Assembly: GCA_016462375.1 (NCBI GenBank)
Contig: JAEMTJ010000005.1
Coordinates: 4,529-39,019 of the forward strand
Direction of reading: 5' to 3'
DNA from: Rhodoluna sp.
GTDB lineage: Bacteria > Actinomycetota > Actinomycetes > Actinomycetales > Microbacteriaceae
Length of the DNA stretch: 34,491 bases
Position 1 is the first letter of the stretch, and each line of letters begins with the position of its first letter. The notes below the pieces were generated by a model. It made no database searches and had not been told where the DNA came from. It worked only from the letters and a program-made list of their open reading frames with translations. A program made the translations under genes and the position numbers. Positions 12,013 to 21,146 of the stretch are shown one piece after another.

Positions 12013-12965
12013 AGGTTAGATATATCTGCTTGCTTTGATCTAACGGCTTCGGCAGCAATCTTTAAGGCTTCTAGTTCAGCTGCATCAAGAGGTGTTTCAA
12101 CTACTTTCTTGATTCCACCCTTACCAAGCTGAGCTTCAACACCTAGGTAAACACCAGAGATTCCAAACTCACCATCAACCCATGCACAAACAGGGAATAC
12201 CGCACCTGAATCTTCATGAACTGCTTTAGCCATCCGAGCAACAGCAGCAGAAGGTGCATAGTAAGCAGAACCGGTCTTTAGCAGGGCTACAATTTCTGCT
12301 CCACCGTTACGAGTCTTTTCAACTAGGTCAGCAATTGCTTCCGTAGTTAAAACTTCAATCAGCGGTTTGCCATTAACTGTTGAAACTGAAGGAACTGGAA
12401 CCATGGTCTCACCGTGGGAACCAAGAGTCAGAGTCTTTACATTTCCTACATCTGCTCCAGTTGCCTCAGCAACGAAGTTGGTAAAGCGAGCGGTGTCTAG
12501 CACTCCGGCTTGACCGATTACTCGTTCCTTAGGGAACCCTGAAGCCTTCTGCGTTAGAGCAGTCATCTCATCCAGCGGGTTAGAAACTACCAAGATAACT
12601 GCGTTCGGAGCGTGCTTAGCGATGTTCTTAGCAACACCGCCGACAATACCTGCGTTGACTTCTAGCAGGTCCATGCGGCTCATGCCAGGTTTACGAGGAA
12701 GACCTGCTGTGATGATCACGATGTCGCTGTCCGCAATAGCTTCATAGCCAGCACCGTCGGGGCTGGTGGTAGCACCAATTACCTTGGTCTCATAGCCTTC
12801 AATTGAGCGTGATTGGTTGATGTCCAAGGCAACGCCTTCAGGCTTACCTTCGATGATGTCAGTTAGGACAACTGTGTCGAAGATGTCATAGGCGGCTAGA
12901 CGCTGCGCTGTTGTGGTTCCGTAGAAACCTGAACCGATTACTGAGACTTTACCGTGGCGTGACAT
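12009..12965 (-). CDS. mdh: Malate dehydrogenase, lactate dehydrogenase-like type; start at 12965 or 12971
   Basis: '[18 protein letters not shown]' Rossmann motif with 'LTDII' acidic residue; 'VSNPLDEMT'; '[12 protein letters not shown]'. AAGGAG lies just upstream. Confidence 0.92.
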   Translation of the reverse strand: MSRHGKVSVIGSGFYGTTTAQRLAAYDIFDTVVLTDIIEGKPEGVALDINQSRSIEGYETKVIGATTSPDGAGYEAIADSDIVIITAGLPRKPGMSRMDLLEVNAGIVGGVAKNIAKHAPNAVILVVSNPLDEMTALTQKASGFPKERVIGQAGVLDTARFTNFVAEATGADVGNVKTLTLGSHGETMVPVPSVSTVNGKPLIEVLTTEAIADLVEKTRNGGAEIVALLKTGSAYYAPSAAVARMAKAVHEDSGAVFPVCAWVDGEFGISGVYLGVEAQLGKGGIKKVVETPLDAAELEALKIAAEAVRSKQADISNL

Positions 12966-13084
12966 GCTCATTAGCTCCTTGTGGGATGAATTTGGGTGTT
13001 TAGACGGATATAGCCTAACGCTTCCCGATAGACTGAAAGGCTTTGTGAACAAAGCTCAAATTTTAATTTTAGGTATCGAAGAAG

Positions 13085-14857
13085 ATGAAAAAACTAGGCA
13101 CCGTTGGCACGCTCCTGAGGATATTTCCCTATGCGAAAAGTGCCCTACCCAGAGTGATTCTCGGCACCGTTGCCGCCATCCTGGGGCACATGTTCGCACT
13201 GGCGATTCCGCAGTTCCTAAAGGACTTGATTAACGACCTCCAAGATAACCCAAGCTTCACAATGTTGGTCTGGGCGGTGGTTGCTGTTTTGGGAATGGGA
13301 CTACTTGAAGCCATTATGGTGCTGTTACGCAGATGGCTAGTGCTTACCCCCGGCACACATGTTGAGGCGGGGCTTAGAAAGACTCTTTATGCAAAGCTGC
13401 AAGATCTTCCCGTAGCGTTCCACGATAAGTGGCCAAGCGGCCAGTTACTCTCTCGTGTCACCGGAGATTTGAGCATGATCAGACGCTGGCTGTCTTTCGG
13501 TCTGGTGCTTTTGGTTGCCAACCTATTCACCATCGTGGTTGGTTTTGTGGTGCTCTATTCATTCAACTGGATTTTAGCAACGGTGTTTTTTGTGATGATG
13601 AGCCCACTTTGGGTTTTAGGTTTTAGATTCGAGAAGGATTACCACGACACTGCCAGACTGAGCCAAGACCAAGCCGGAGATCTAGCAACAGCAGTTGAAG
13701 AAAGTGTGCACGGTGTCCGAGTTCTGAAAGCATTCGGTCGTGGCGCTTTCATGACAAATAAGTTTGCCCAGGATGCATTGAAGCTTCGCACAACAGAACT
13801 AAAGAAAGCCAAGATGGTTTCCAGACTCTGGTTCTTCTTCTCTACGATTCCTGATTTTGCTCTAGGCCTTTGTCTGATCATCGGTGTTTGGCAGATTGTT
13901 GAAGGAGATATCACTGCCGGTGTTCTAGGCGCATTTATTCTGACCACCCGTGTCTTGCACTGGCCCATCGACTCGATCGGTTTCCTTTTATCGATGACTA
14001 TTGATGCCAGAACTGCTGTTGAGCGTTTCTTTGAAGTTATCGACACCAAGGTAGACATATCAGACCCAGAAGAACCAAAACAGATTGCTGAATCCAAAGG
14101 GCACTTGGTGTTTGAGAATGTGCACTTTAGATATGCCGATGCTCCCGAAGATCAACCAGATCTACTCAACGGCATCAACCTCGAAATTCAACCTGGAGAA
14201 TCTGTTGCTCTTATTGGAATTACCGGTTCTGGTAAGACCTCGTTGACTGCACTAGCAACCAGACTCTACGAAGTCACCTCTGGTTCGATAAAGCTAGATG
14301 GCATCGACATCAGAGACCTAACTAGAGAGGACCTGAGAGCTCACGTTGCCATGGCATTCGAAGATGCCACTCTGTTCTCAGATTCAGTTAGCTCAAACGT
14401 GCTTCTGGGAAGGCCTAACAGCACTAAGGAAGAGCTAGATCAGGCTATGAATATTGCTCAGGCAGGATTTGCCTATGAGCTACCAGATGGGCTTGATACC
14501 AAGATTGGTGAAGAAGGACTATCCCTATCTGGCGGGCAACGTCAGCGACTAGCGCTAGCTAGAGCAGTTGCTGCTCAACCATCGGTGCTTGTCCTCGATG
14601 ATCCGCTATCAGCGCTAGATGTTGATACCGAAGCGATGGTGGAAGAAGCTCTGAGAACAGTGCTAAAGGCAACTACGGCACTTATTGTGGCTCACCGACC
14701 TTCAACTGTTCAGTTAGCTGACCGAGTTGCCCTATTGCAGGAGGGCAAGATTGTCGCTATCGGAAAACACAGCGACCTCTTGGTTTCTAATGAACACTAC
14801 CGCTACGTGATTAGCAGCCTCGATGCTGCCGGAAAAATGATTGAGGTGAACAACTGA
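13085..14857 (+). CDS. ABC exporter half-transporter (TMD-NBD), subunit 1 of a heterodimer-type pair
   Basis: Walker A 'GITGSGKTS', signature 'LSLSGGQRQRLALARA', Walker B 'VLVLDDPLSALD', fused to a 6-TM domain. Confidence 0.95.
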   Translation: MKKLGTVGTLLRIFPYAKSALPRVILGTVAAILGHMFALAIPQFLKDLINDLQDNPSFTMLVWAVVAVLGMGLLEAIMVLLRRWLVLTPGTHVEAGLRKTLYAKLQDLPVAFHDKWPSGQLLSRVTGDLSMIRRWLSFGLVLLVANLFTIVVGFVVLYSFNWILATVFFVMMSPLWVLGFRFEKDYHDTARLSQDQAGDLATAVEESVHGVRVLKAFGRGAFMTNKFAQDALKLRTTELKKAKMVSRLWFFFSTIPDFALGLCLIIGVWQIVEGDITAGVLGAFILTTRVLHWPIDSIGFLLSMTIDARTAVERFFEVIDTKVDISDPEEPKQIAESKGHLVFENVHFRYADAPEDQPDLLNGINLEIQPGESVALIGITGSGKTSLTALATRLYEVTSGSIKLDGIDIRDLTREDLRAHVAMAFEDATLFSDSVSSNVLLGRPNSTKEELDQAMNIAQAGFAYELPDGLDTKIGEEGLSLSGGQRQRLALARAVAAQPSVLVLDDPLSALDVDTEAMVEEALRTVLKATTALIVAHRPSTVQLADRVALLQEGKIVAIGKHSDLLVSNEHYRYVISSLDAAGKMIEVNN

Positions 14858-16662
14858 TGAGTATGTATGGCGTAAAAGACGAAGAGAAGATTCACCTAAA
14901 CAAAGAAGAACAAAAGCGCATTAGAGCTAGATCGATGAAGCTGCTGGGCGAGATCATCCGCCCAGTTCGAAACAGATTGTTTATAAGCTTGGCCTTGGTT
15001 ATCACAAGCCAAGCGCTCAGAGTTTCCGGCCCTTTCCTGATTGCCTTGATTATCGACAGTGGAGTTCCAGCGGCGAAGTCTGGAGACTGGAACCTGCTGT
15101 ATTGGCTTGTTGGCGGCTATGTTTTAGCTTCACTGTTTGCAGGTATCACCATTGCCTTCTTCCTTCGCTTTGCAGCAAGGGTAAACCAGGACATCATGTT
15201 TGGCTTGCGAAAGCGACTATTTTCTCACACTCAGAAGCTCTCTATTGAGTTCCATGAAACATACACATCAGGTCGCGTTATTGCCAGACAGACATCGGAC
15301 ATGGATTCGCTAAAAGAACTGCTCGATTCTGGTGGTAATGAAATGATTGCCGGTCTCCTTTTCATGACTTTCACTGCTGTAGCGCTGGTCACCGTTGATG
15401 CAACATCTTTCTTGATTATGCTCGTCTCTTTTATTCCTTTGTTCTTCCTAACCCGCTGGTTCCAGGTCAATACCAGAGTTAACTACCGTAAGACTCGTGT
15501 GGCATCTGCCAAGTTAATCGTCCACTTCGTTGAGACCATGACCGGTATCCGTGCAGTGAAGGCTTTCCGCAAGGAGAAGAGAAACGAAGAAACCTATAAG
15601 GGTTTGGTTGAAGATTATCGTTCGGTGAACGCTAAGGTTATTCAACTTTTCGGTATCTATGATCCGGGTTTGATCATGATTGGAAACATCACAGTTGCCT
15701 TCGTATTATTCTGGGGTGGTTGGCGAGTCATGCAGGGAGATCTGGGTATCGGAGTATTGATTTCTTGTATTTTGTATGCAAGAAGTTTTTATGAGCCAAT
15801 GGAAAACATTGCGATGTTCTATAACTCGTATCAGTCGGCTAATTCAGCTTTGGAGAAGATCTCTGGTGTTCTAGAAGAAGAACCTTCGGTGCATCAGGCG
15901 CAAAACCCAACTCCTCTTGCTCCAAAGAAGGGGCACCTGCAGTTCTCTAACGTTGAGTTTGCTTATTCCAACGGCAAGGTTGTCTTACCTAGATTTGACT
16001 TGAATATTCCTGCTGGTCAAACTATCGCCCTGGTTGGCACAACCGGTGCTGGTAAATCAACCATGGCGAAACTGATCTCTCGTTTCTATGACCCAAGCTC
16101 TGGTTCTGTTGAACTTGATGGGGTAAACCTAAAGGAACTATCTGATGATGATCTACGCACAGCAATCGTGCTGGTGACCCAAGAGGCTTACCTGTTCAGT
16201 GGCTCAGTTGCTGAGAACATCTCGCTTGGTAAACCAGGTGCATCTCTTGAAGAGATTCATAATGCAGCAAAGGCAGTCGGTGCGCATGAGTTTATCCTGA
16301 GCCTGCCTAGCGGTTATGACACCGATGTGAATAAGCGTGGTGGAAGAGTGTCAGCAGGTCAGCGACAGCTAATCTCCTTCGCGAGAGCATTTATCGCTGA
16401 CCCAACGGTTCTGATCTTGGACGAGGCAACCAGCTCTTTGGATATCCCAGGTGAACGCATGGTGCAGAGGGGTCTGCAGACCCTGTTGGCTGGTAGAACA
16501 GCGATTATCATTGCCCACAGGCTCTCAACCGTCTCTATCGCTAACCGAGTGATAGTTATGGAACATGGCCGGATGATTGAAGACGATACCCCAGCTGCAC
16601 TTATTGCAGGAACGGGTAAGTTCTCCAAGATGCACAAGGCATGGCGAGATTCTCTCGTCTAG
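14857..16662 (+). CDS. ABC exporter half-transporter (TMD-NBD), subunit 2
   Basis: Walker A 'GTTGAGKST', atypical signature '[14 protein letters not shown]', Walker B '[12 protein letters not shown]'; 1-nt overlap (TGATG) with upstream subunit. Confidence 0.95.
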   Translation: MSMYGVKDEEKIHLNKEEQKRIRARSMKLLGEIIRPVRNRLFISLALVITSQALRVSGPFLIALIIDSGVPAAKSGDWNLLYWLVGGYVLASLFAGITIAFFLRFAARVNQDIMFGLRKRLFSHTQKLSIEFHETYTSGRVIARQTSDMDSLKELLDSGGNEMIAGLLFMTFTAVALVTVDATSFLIMLVSFIPLFFLTRWFQVNTRVNYRKTRVASAKLIVHFVETMTGIRAVKAFRKEKRNEETYKGLVEDYRSVNAKVIQLFGIYDPGLIMIGNITVAFVLFWGGWRVMQGDLGIGVLISCILYARSFYEPMENIAMFYNSYQSANSALEKISGVLEEEPSVHQAQNPTPLAPKKGHLQFSNVEFAYSNGKVVLPRFDLNIPAGQTIALVGTTGAGKSTMAKLISRFYDPSSGSVELDGVNLKELSDDDLRTAIVLVTQEAYLFSGSVAENISLGKPGASLEEIHNAAKAVGAHEFILSLPSGYDTDVNKRGGRVSAGQRQLISFARAFIADPTVLILDEATSSLDIPGERMVQRGLQTLLAGRTAIIIAHRLSTVSIANRVIVMEHGRMIEDDTPAALIAGTGKFSKMHKAWRDSLV

Positions 16663-16703
16663 GCTATAGGTATTCAATCTCCTCTAAAACAGAAGGCACC
16701 GCT

Positions 16704-17921
16704 ATGGAAAAAATCAAGGTAGTCGGCAAAGTAGTTGAGCTTGACGGCGACGAGATGACTCGCATCATCTGGCAGAACATCAAAGACTCTTTGATCTTGC
16801 CTTTTTTAGATGTTGACCTTGAATACTATGACCTATCGATTGAGCACAGGGATGCTACCGATGACCAGGTCACCATTGATGCAGCTAACGCAATCAAGAC
16901 TCACGGTGTTGGTGTTAAGTGCGCAACTATTACTCCCGATGAAGCGCGGGTTACCGAGTTCAGCTTGAAGAAGATGTGGAAATCTCCTAACGGAACTATC
17001 CGTAACATCCTTGACGGTGTTGTCTTCCGTGAGCCAATCATTATTTCTAACGTGCCAAGACTTGTTCCTGGCTGGACTAAGCCAATCATCATTGGTCGTC
17101 ACGCTCACGGCGACCAATATAAGGCAACCGACTTCAAAGTGCCAGGGGCAGGACGAGTCACCATGACTTGGGCTCCAGCGGATGGGACAGAACCAACCAC
17201 GTTCACTATTGCTGACTATCCAGAGCAAGGTGGGGTAGCGATGGGTATGTATAACTACATGGACTCAATTCGTGACTTTGCTAGAGCATCTTTCAACTAT
17301 GGACTTTCGAGAAACTACCCGGTTTACCTTTCAACTAAGAACACCATCTTGAAGGCTTACGATGGTGCATTCAAGGACGCATTCCAGGAAGTGTTTGACG
17401 CAGAATATAAGTCAAAGTTTGATTCTGCTGGTTTGACCTATGAGCATCGCTTAATTGATGACATGGTTGCTGCTGCATTGAAGTGGGAAGGCGGCTACGT
17501 TTGGGCATGTAAGAACTATGACGGTGACGTCCAATCAGACACAGTTGCTCAAGGTTTTGGTTCTCTTGGACTTATGACTTCGGTGCTAACTACTCCTGAT
17601 GGTAAGACCTGTCTTGCTGAAGCTGCACACGGAACTGTTACCCGTCACTACCGTGACTGGCAAGCAGGTAAGAAGACCTCAACTAACCCGATTGCTTCTA
17701 TTTACGCTTGGACTAGAGCGCTTATGCACAGAGCAAAGCTAGACAACACCCCAGAGGTTCTAAGATTTGCTGAGACTCTAGAAGATGTGGTTATTAAGAC
17801 TGTTGAAGCTGGGAACATGACTAAGGATCTATCAGCTCTGGTAGGTCACGGTCAGGCTTTCCAAACCACCGATGAATTTATGGCAACACTTGCAGAGAAC
17901 CTAAAGGCAAGACTTAGCTAA
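16704..17921 (+). CDS. icd: NADP-dependent isocitrate dehydrogenase (eukaryotic-like dimeric type)
   Basis: '[41 protein letters not shown]', '[19 protein letters not shown]', '[11 protein letters not shown]'; ATG at 16704. Confidence 0.97.
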   Translation: MEKIKVVGKVVELDGDEMTRIIWQNIKDSLILPFLDVDLEYYDLSIEHRDATDDQVTIDAANAIKTHGVGVKCATITPDEARVTEFSLKKMWKSPNGTIRNILDGVVFREPIIISNVPRLVPGWTKPIIIGRHAHGDQYKATDFKVPGAGRVTMTWAPADGTEPTTFTIADYPEQGGVAMGMYNYMDSIRDFARASFNYGLSRNYPVYLSTKNTILKAYDGAFKDAFQEVFDAEYKSKFDSAGLTYEHRLIDDMVAAALKWEGGYVWACKNYDGDVQSDTVAQGFGSLGLMTSVLTTPDGKTCLAEAAHGTVTRHYRDWQAGKKTSTNPIASIYAWTRALMHRAKLDNTPEVLRFAETLEDVVIKTVEAGNMTKDLSALVGHGQAFQTTDEFMATLAENLKARLS

Positions 17922-17953
17922 TTGTGAATAACGGCAAGTAATACTTGCCTGTG

Positions 17954-17986
17954 TAAAACTCCAGCAGGATTTGTGTTGGAGTTTTA
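17954..17986 (+). promoter_or_regulatory. Hairpin 'taaaactcca-(13 nt)-tggagtttta': icd terminator-like and/or SD-occluding leader hairpin of the downstream surface gene
   Basis: 10-bp perfect inverted repeat, 3' arm ending in TTTT then atcttt. GGAG (17978-17981) is in the 3' arm, 10 nt before ATG 17992. Confidence 0.6.
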
Positions 17987-17991
17987 TCTTT

Positions 17992-20100
17992 ATGGGCATG
18001 TATAAACATAAAAAATCTAACTGGCTAAAACCAATCTTGGTTGCCAGTGCATTCTCGGTAATTATCGGTGTTCTAGTCGTGCCAGAGGTTTACGCTCAGG
18101 CCACTACTCCAACACCAGCTTGTAATGCTAGTAAAACTAGCTGTACAGTAACCTTCCCTTACTCAGGTGACTATTACGTTTGGGCACCACCAGCAGATGT
18201 CAGAACTATGTCGGCAGTAATAGCAGGAGCTCAAGGTGGCCGCAGTGGTGGTAACGGTGCTAAAACAACGGCTAACTTCAAGACCATTCCTACTGGCAGC
18301 CTATACATCTATGTCGGTGGACAAGGTTCTTCCGGTAACGCTGCCGCTGGTGGTTATAACGGAGGAGGCACTGCTGGCTCTGGTCACGGCGATGAAGGTT
18401 CGGGTGGAGGGGCGACGGACATTAGAACCAGCACACTGATTGCAGACCGGTTCGCAGTAGCCGGTGGTGGTGGTGGAACCGGTGGTTGGATAGCTGGTGC
18501 TGGAGGCTCTGCAGGAGGAACCACTGCTAGCGCTGGTGGCAATGGCCAGGGTCTAGGTGGAGGAGGAGGAACTCCTAGCGCTGGAGGTGCAGGCGGTGTT
18601 TCATTCGGAACACAAACAACTAATGGCACAGCGGGATCTCTGGGCCAAGGTGGTTCTGGAGGTTCGGCTAACACACCGGGAACCATGGTTGCCGGTGGTG
18701 GCGGTGGCGGCGGCGGTTACTTCGGCGGCGGTGGTGGTGGAGCTGACACTGATCCTGTTGGAGTAGACGGTGGCGGTGGCGGTGGTGGTTCTAGCTACGT
18801 GAATTCAACAAAGCTAAACACAGTGTCCTACTACACAGCTTTCCAAGCAGGTAATGGTCAAGCAAGCATCACATACAACCTTGGTCCTGCAGTGACATCT
18901 TTCACTGCACCGGTTTCGCCTAGCAATGCCGCAACGCCGATATTTAACATCTCTTTTGGGCAAAGCGTCACAGGGCTTACTGCTGATGACTTTACGATTT
19001 CAGGAACAGCAGTTGGCTGTTATGTTTCAACGTTGACTGGATCTGGTGCAAACTATGCGGCAACAGTTAATGGCTGTGCAGATGGCACCATAATTCTTAC
19101 TCTGAAAGCTGACACTGTCACAGGTAACGCGATTGGACCAGTAAGGCCAGTGTCCACTAGTTCAATCATTCTTGACAGAACCGTTCCTGAGATAAACACA
19201 CTTACCAAGCAAACAAGCTCCAATAGCTTGCTGGTTTATAAAGCCAGTTTCACAGAACCTGTCACTGGTCTAGCTGCCGATAATGCTGACTGGTTAGTTA
19301 AAGGTGATGGCTGCAGCATTCAATCCATGACCGGTAGTGGCAGTGATTATGTGATTACTATTGCTAACTGCCTCGATGGACATCTGGCCGGTCTAGTTCT
19401 TAATACAGCTTCGGTAGTGGATGCTGCAGGAAATATCGGCCCATCTCTGGCTAACCAAACTAATTCAACCAAGATTGATACCACTGCTCCAGTGGTGCAT
19501 GTCTTTGATGTGACTGAGCCAGGGGCAGCAGGAACACCAACTTGGGTATTTGATAGCGAAGAGCCTGTAACAGGCATGACCGAAAGTAACTTTAGTTTCT
19601 CTGGAACAGCGCAGTCTTGTTTAAAGAACTACTCTGTCCTTCGTTCAGGACTCGGTTGGCAGGTAACTCTCGTTGGTTGTGGAGTTGGAACCACCCAGTT
19701 AATCCTTGGTGCTAATACCCTTACCGACACATCGGGTAACACTGGTCCGCTGGTAGCGCTTGCTTCGAATGTAGTGACAATCACCTCGGATGAAATTGTT
19801 AATCAGAGTGTCACTCCAACTACTCCAACCGGATCTCAGGTTGATGTGCCTAAGGTGATTAATACTCCAGTCGGAGAGAAGGCTGTTCCACAAACCAATC
19901 CAAAGAATGAAATCACAGATGTGACTTTGGCTGCACCTGAACCAGTAGCCAAGGATTTAGAGAAACAGGGTCAAGAGAAGATGGTTATCACGCAAGCACA
20001 GCAGCAGTCATTCTTGGTAGCTCTGGGACTGTCTGCGGTTGCTTTATTGTTGGCCTCGGTAGTCGCTGGGTCACAGCTGCGTTCCAGAAGAAGGCGCTAG
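17992..20100 (+). CDS. Exported surface protein: signal peptide, glycine-rich domain (ALK/LTK-like by eye), three Ig-like modules, C-terminal TM with Arg tail
   Basis: N-terminal hydrophobic signal ending 'VYAQA'; 'GSLYIYVGGQG', 'GGGATDIR', 'VAGGGGG', 'GGGGGYFGGGGGG', 'GGGGGGGSSYV'; repeated 'EPVTG[LM]' modules; C-term 'SFLVALGLSAVALLLASVVAGSQLRSRRRR'. Confidence 0.8.
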   Translation: MGMYKHKKSNWLKPILVASAFSVIIGVLVVPEVYAQATTPTPACNASKTSCTVTFPYSGDYYVWAPPADVRTMSAVIAGAQGGRSGGNGAKTTANFKTIPTGSLYIYVGGQGSSGNAAAGGYNGGGTAGSGHGDEGSGGGATDIRTSTLIADRFAVAGGGGGTGGWIAGAGGSAGGTTASAGGNGQGLGGGGGTPSAGGAGGVSFGTQTTNGTAGSLGQGGSGGSANTPGTMVAGGGGGGGGYFGGGGGGADTDPVGVDGGGGGGGSSYVNSTKLNTVSYYTAFQAGNGQASITYNLGPAVTSFTAPVSPSNAATPIFNISFGQSVTGLTADDFTISGTAVGCYVSTLTGSGANYAATVNGCADGTIILTLKADTVTGNAIGPVRPVSTSSIILDRTVPEINTLTKQTSSNSLLVYKASFTEPVTGLAADNADWLVKGDGCSIQSMTGSGSDYVITIANCLDGHLAGLVLNTASVVDAAGNIGPSLANQTNSTKIDTTAPVVHVFDVTEPGAAGTPTWVFDSEEPVTGMTESNFSFSGTAQSCLKNYSVLRSGLGWQVTLVGCGVGTTQLILGANTLTDTSGNTGPLVALASNVVTITSDEIVNQSVTPTTPTGSQVDVPKVINTPVGEKAVPQTNPKNEITDVTLAAPEPVAKDLEKQGQEKMVITQAQQQSFLVALGLSAVALLLASVVAGSQLRSRRRR

Positions 20101-20119
20101 AGGCTTGAAGGCCCTCGTT

Positions 20120-20977
20120 CTAGTGGAAGATGATTGTTCTATCGGTATCGAGCAATACTCGGTGCTCTGCAAACCATCTAACCGCTTGGGTGAGGGTCTT
20201 CGACTCAACATCTTGACCGATGGCGACTAGTTCTTGCTTAGAATCACCGTGATTAACTCGAACAACATTCTGTTCAATAATTGGACCTTCATCTAGGTCA
20301 CTGGTAACAAAGTGAGCGGTAGCACCGATTAGCTTCACACCTCGAGCGTGAGCCTGAGCGTATGGGTTTGCTCCTTTAAAACCAGGCAGGAAAGAGTGGT
20401 GAATGTTGATTATCCTGCCGGCAAACTCAGCGCAGAACTCGGGGCTAAGAACCTGCATGAAACGAGCCAGCACAATTAGTTCGATGTCAGCTAGTTTGAT
20501 GTAATCGCGGAGCATGTGTTCAAAAGCAGCCTTGCTGGCAGCATCAGGAACACCATGAGATTCAAACTTTACTCCGTAGAAGTTTGCTAACTCTGCAAGA
20601 TCTGGGTGATTGCTAAATACCGCTGGGATGTCAATCGGGATGCGCCCTGATCTCTGATTGAAGAGTAGGTCGTTAAGACAGTGCGCACTCTTACTCACCA
20701 GAACAAGGGTTCTAACCTTGCGGCCAACCTCATCAAGATGCCATTCCAAACCAAAGGTCTCGACCACACTAGCAATCTGCTTGGCGAACTCTTCCTTGCT
20801 GGCCGATACCTCGACCTGCAGGCGCATAAAGAACTTTCCAGTCTCGGTGCTGGTGAACTGCTTGCTCTCAGTGATGTTTCCGGATGCGGCTACGATTGCC
20901 CCAGAAATGGCATGGACGATGCCAGGGCGGTCAGCGCAGACAAAAGTCAACACCCAGTGGTTAAGTTGCTTAGTCAT
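20120..20977 (-). CDS. purU: Formyltetrahydrofolate deformylase
   Basis: N-terminal ACT-like '[19 protein letters not shown]', formyltransferase part '[36 protein letters not shown]'. Confidence 0.96.
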   Translation of the reverse strand: MTKQLNHWVLTFVCADRPGIVHAISGAIVAASGNITESKQFTSTETGKFFMRLQVEVSASKEEFAKQIASVVETFGLEWHLDEVGRKVRTLVLVSKSAHCLNDLLFNQRSGRIPIDIPAVFSNHPDLAELANFYGVKFESHGVPDAASKAAFEHMLRDYIKLADIELIVLARFMQVLSPEFCAEFAGRIINIHHSFLPGFKGANPYAQAHARGVKLIGATAHFVTSDLDEGPIIEQNVVRVNHGDSKQELVAIGQDVESKTLTQAVRWFAEHRVLLDTDRTIIFH

Positions 20978-21041
20978 AGGGTCAAGTTTAGAGTGCCGAG
21001 TCCCTCATCTTGGCTCCATAGGCGGGATGGGATGTAGAATT

Positions 21042-21116
21042 GGGTTATCGCAACTGGCGCTAAAGATGGGGTTCCATCAGGGAGCGAAGGCATTTTGGTC
21101 GTGCGCCTGGGCCAAA
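21042..21116 (+). ncRNA. ZTP (pfl-type) riboswitch aptamer
   Basis: Conserved cores 'AACUGGCG', 'GGGAGCGA' and 'GCGCCUGGGC'. P1 UCG(21048-50)/CGA(21085-87); P2 GAUGG/CCAUC (21065-69/21074-78); P3 UUUGGUC/GGCCAAA (21094-100/21110-116); pseudoknot GGCGC (21056-60)/GCGCC (21103-107). Lies directly upstream of glyA. Confidence 0.92.
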
Positions 21117-21146
21117 CCGTACAAGCCAATAAGTAGGAGTTCCCAA

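Noticed and set aside
12966-13052. N-terminal extension of the mdh ORF
   Set aside because: AAGGAG followed by ATG near 12965-12971 marks the real start; the extension is not malate dehydrogenase-like.
13639-14097. 152-aa minus-strand ORF within the ABC transporter gene
   Set aside because: Antisense to a clearly coding gene, no recognisable domain, likely an ORF artefact.
18384-18686. Minus-strand Pro-rich 100-aa ORF opposite the glycine-rich region
   Set aside because: It is the mirror of GGN glycine codons (CCN proline) with no independent support; the + strand surface gene explains the region.
18400-18800. Possible microsatellite/CRISPR-like repeat from GGTGGTGGT runs
   Set aside because: Irregular glycine codons in frame, no spacers or constant repeat unit; protein-level repeat only.
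20658-21146. N-terminal extension of the glyA ORF in the track
   Set aside because: It runs antisense through purU and across the ZTP riboswitch; the GTG at 21147 with AGGAG gives the normal SHMT N-terminus.
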